A program made the translations under genes and the position numbers. Below the pieces are notes generated by a model. That model was not told the DNA's origin. It searched no databases and saw only the letters and a list, made by a program, of their open reading frames with translations. Of a DNA stretch of 16,817 nucleotides, positions 16,128 through 16,817 are shown in pieces. The stretch comes from RECG01 sp964444805 (GTDB taxonomy: Bacteria; Bacillota_I; Bacilli_A; Acholeplasmatales; Acholeplasmataceae), in NCBI GenBank assembly GCA_964444805.1, contig CAYUIK010000080.1:1-16817 (forward strand). The letters run 5' to 3'. Positions within the stretch are counted from its first letter, which is position 1. The number at the start of each line of letters is the position of its first letter.

Positions 16128-16817
16128 ATGAACAAGAACACGGACATAACCATCCGACCCTATCGGTCAAGCGATTACGAAGGCGTTTCAACCATTCTGG
16201 TCGACTCATTCGCCGGCAAGTTCGAAAACCTCAGAAACTTGAATCCAGACTCGCTCAAATCCCTCCTGAAAGACGTCGGCTTCGTCTCGAACGAAGCCAA
16301 TGAAGGATACTTGGTCGCGACAGCGAACAACGACGTTCTGGGCGTTCTCTCCCTCACCTGCGACAACCATAAAAAGAAAAAGACCAAACGGAACAAGTCA
16401 CTCTTCCAACTCGTGAAAACCTACGGTTTCACAAACATCATCAGACTCTATGCCAGGATGATGATCTTGAACAACCCACCGGCGAAAAACGCCTGCTACA
16501 TCGACCACATCGCCGTATCCGCACATGCCCGCGGACTCGGAATCGGCAAAGCGCTCATGGTTCAGGCTTCAAAAATCGCCGAAACGGATCCTTCCATCAA
16601 CCGTCTGACTCTCCACGTGGCAAAAAACAACCCCGCTTTGAACCTCTACGAGCGCGAAGGTTTCGTCATCGTCAAGACATTCAGCAGTCGTCTGATGAAA
16701 CGGATGTTCAACGAACGTGACTGGCTCTACATGGCATCCTACACGAGTGATTCCGCGAGAAACACGTATCAACCGAAGAGCACCTGGTATCTGGGATTTC
16801 TCGGGTTTTTGGTCCTG
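16128..16817 (+). CDS. GNAT-family N-acetyltransferase, 3' end outside the window
   Basis: The frame is open for 230 codons up to the window end, with no stop. After an N-terminal IRPYRSSDYEGV segment, the acetyl-CoA-binding motif A reads HIAVSAHARGLGIGKALM (127-144) with the Arg135-x-x-Gly-x-Gly loop. It is followed by NNPALNLYEREGFV (167-180), the typical C-terminal GNAT strand-helix. An unusual lysine-rich stretch lies at about 81-90. Beyond the normal domain end (about 206) comes a polar linker and then a hydrophobic stretch WYLGFLGFLVL (220-230), which may begin a membrane helix. AAAGGA lies eight bases before the ATG. It probably shares a transcript with the metallo-hydrolase. The acetylated substrate is unknown. 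Confidence 0.88.
   Translation, partial: MNKNTDITIRPYRSSDYEGVSTILVDSFAGKFENLRNLNPDSLKSLLKDVGFVSNEANEGYLVATANNDVLGVLSLTCDNHKKKKTKRNKSLFQLVKTYGFTNIIRLYARMMILNNPPAKNACYIDHIAVSAHARGLGIGKALMVQASKIAETDPSINRLTLHVAKNNPALNLYEREGFVIVKTFSSRLMKRMFNERDWLYMASYTSDSARNTYQPKSTWYLGFLGFLVL

Overview
The window looks like chromosomal core DNA from a low-complexity Bacillota / Bacilli-type bacterium. The run phoH-ybeY-cdd-era-recO-glyQS-dnaG-rpoD-trmK is a classic Bacillota order. A single-chain alpha2-type glycyl-tRNA synthetase and the lack of dgkA, yqeY and yqfO inside the run suggest a reduced lineage, possibly near the Acholeplasma/Izemoplasma/Erysipelotrichia side, but I cannot place it further. TGA is used as a stop in several genes and Trp is TGG, so the standard bacterial code applies. 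Base composition looks close to 50% GC by eye, which is high for a mollicute.

Layout, in the direction of transcription (almost everything is on the minus strand). At the right end, 15483-16817 (plus strand), a metallo-beta-lactamase-fold hydrolase is followed by a GNAT acetyltransferase that runs off the window. Divergent from it, a 548-residue SWIM zinc-finger protein occupies 13627-15273. After a roughly 300-bp gap come secG and rpsU, each followed by a textbook intrinsic terminator. From a good promoter at 12640-12667 starts a nine-gene cluster (12612 down to 4299) covering RNA maturation and ribosome assembly (ybeY, era), nucleotide salvage (cdd), recombination repair (recO), tRNA charging (glyQS), replication priming (dnaG), the housekeeping sigma factor (rpoD) and a tRNA methyltransferase (trmK). 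Most of its genes overlap by a few bases or are separated by fewer than 20.

Directly behind trmK, without a visible terminator, lies a drug-efflux type operon (4234 down to 153). It consists of a MarR-family regulator with its own promoter and a palindromic candidate operator, then the two halves of a heterodimeric ABC exporter of the BmrCD/LmrCD/TM287-288 class. A perfect 11-bp hairpin with a short U-tract overlaps the marR stop codon and lies just before the first exporter gene. It could be a terminator or attenuator controlled by translation of marR, and is the observation I consider most worth testing. A tRNA-Arg(CCU) gene with its own promoter closes the left end.

I did not find a CRISPR array, an insertion sequence, a prophage or a clearly new multi-gene system. 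The interesting signals are regulatory (hairpins, palindromes) plus two poorly characterised proteins (the SWIM protein and the GNAT with a hydrophobic C-terminal extension).
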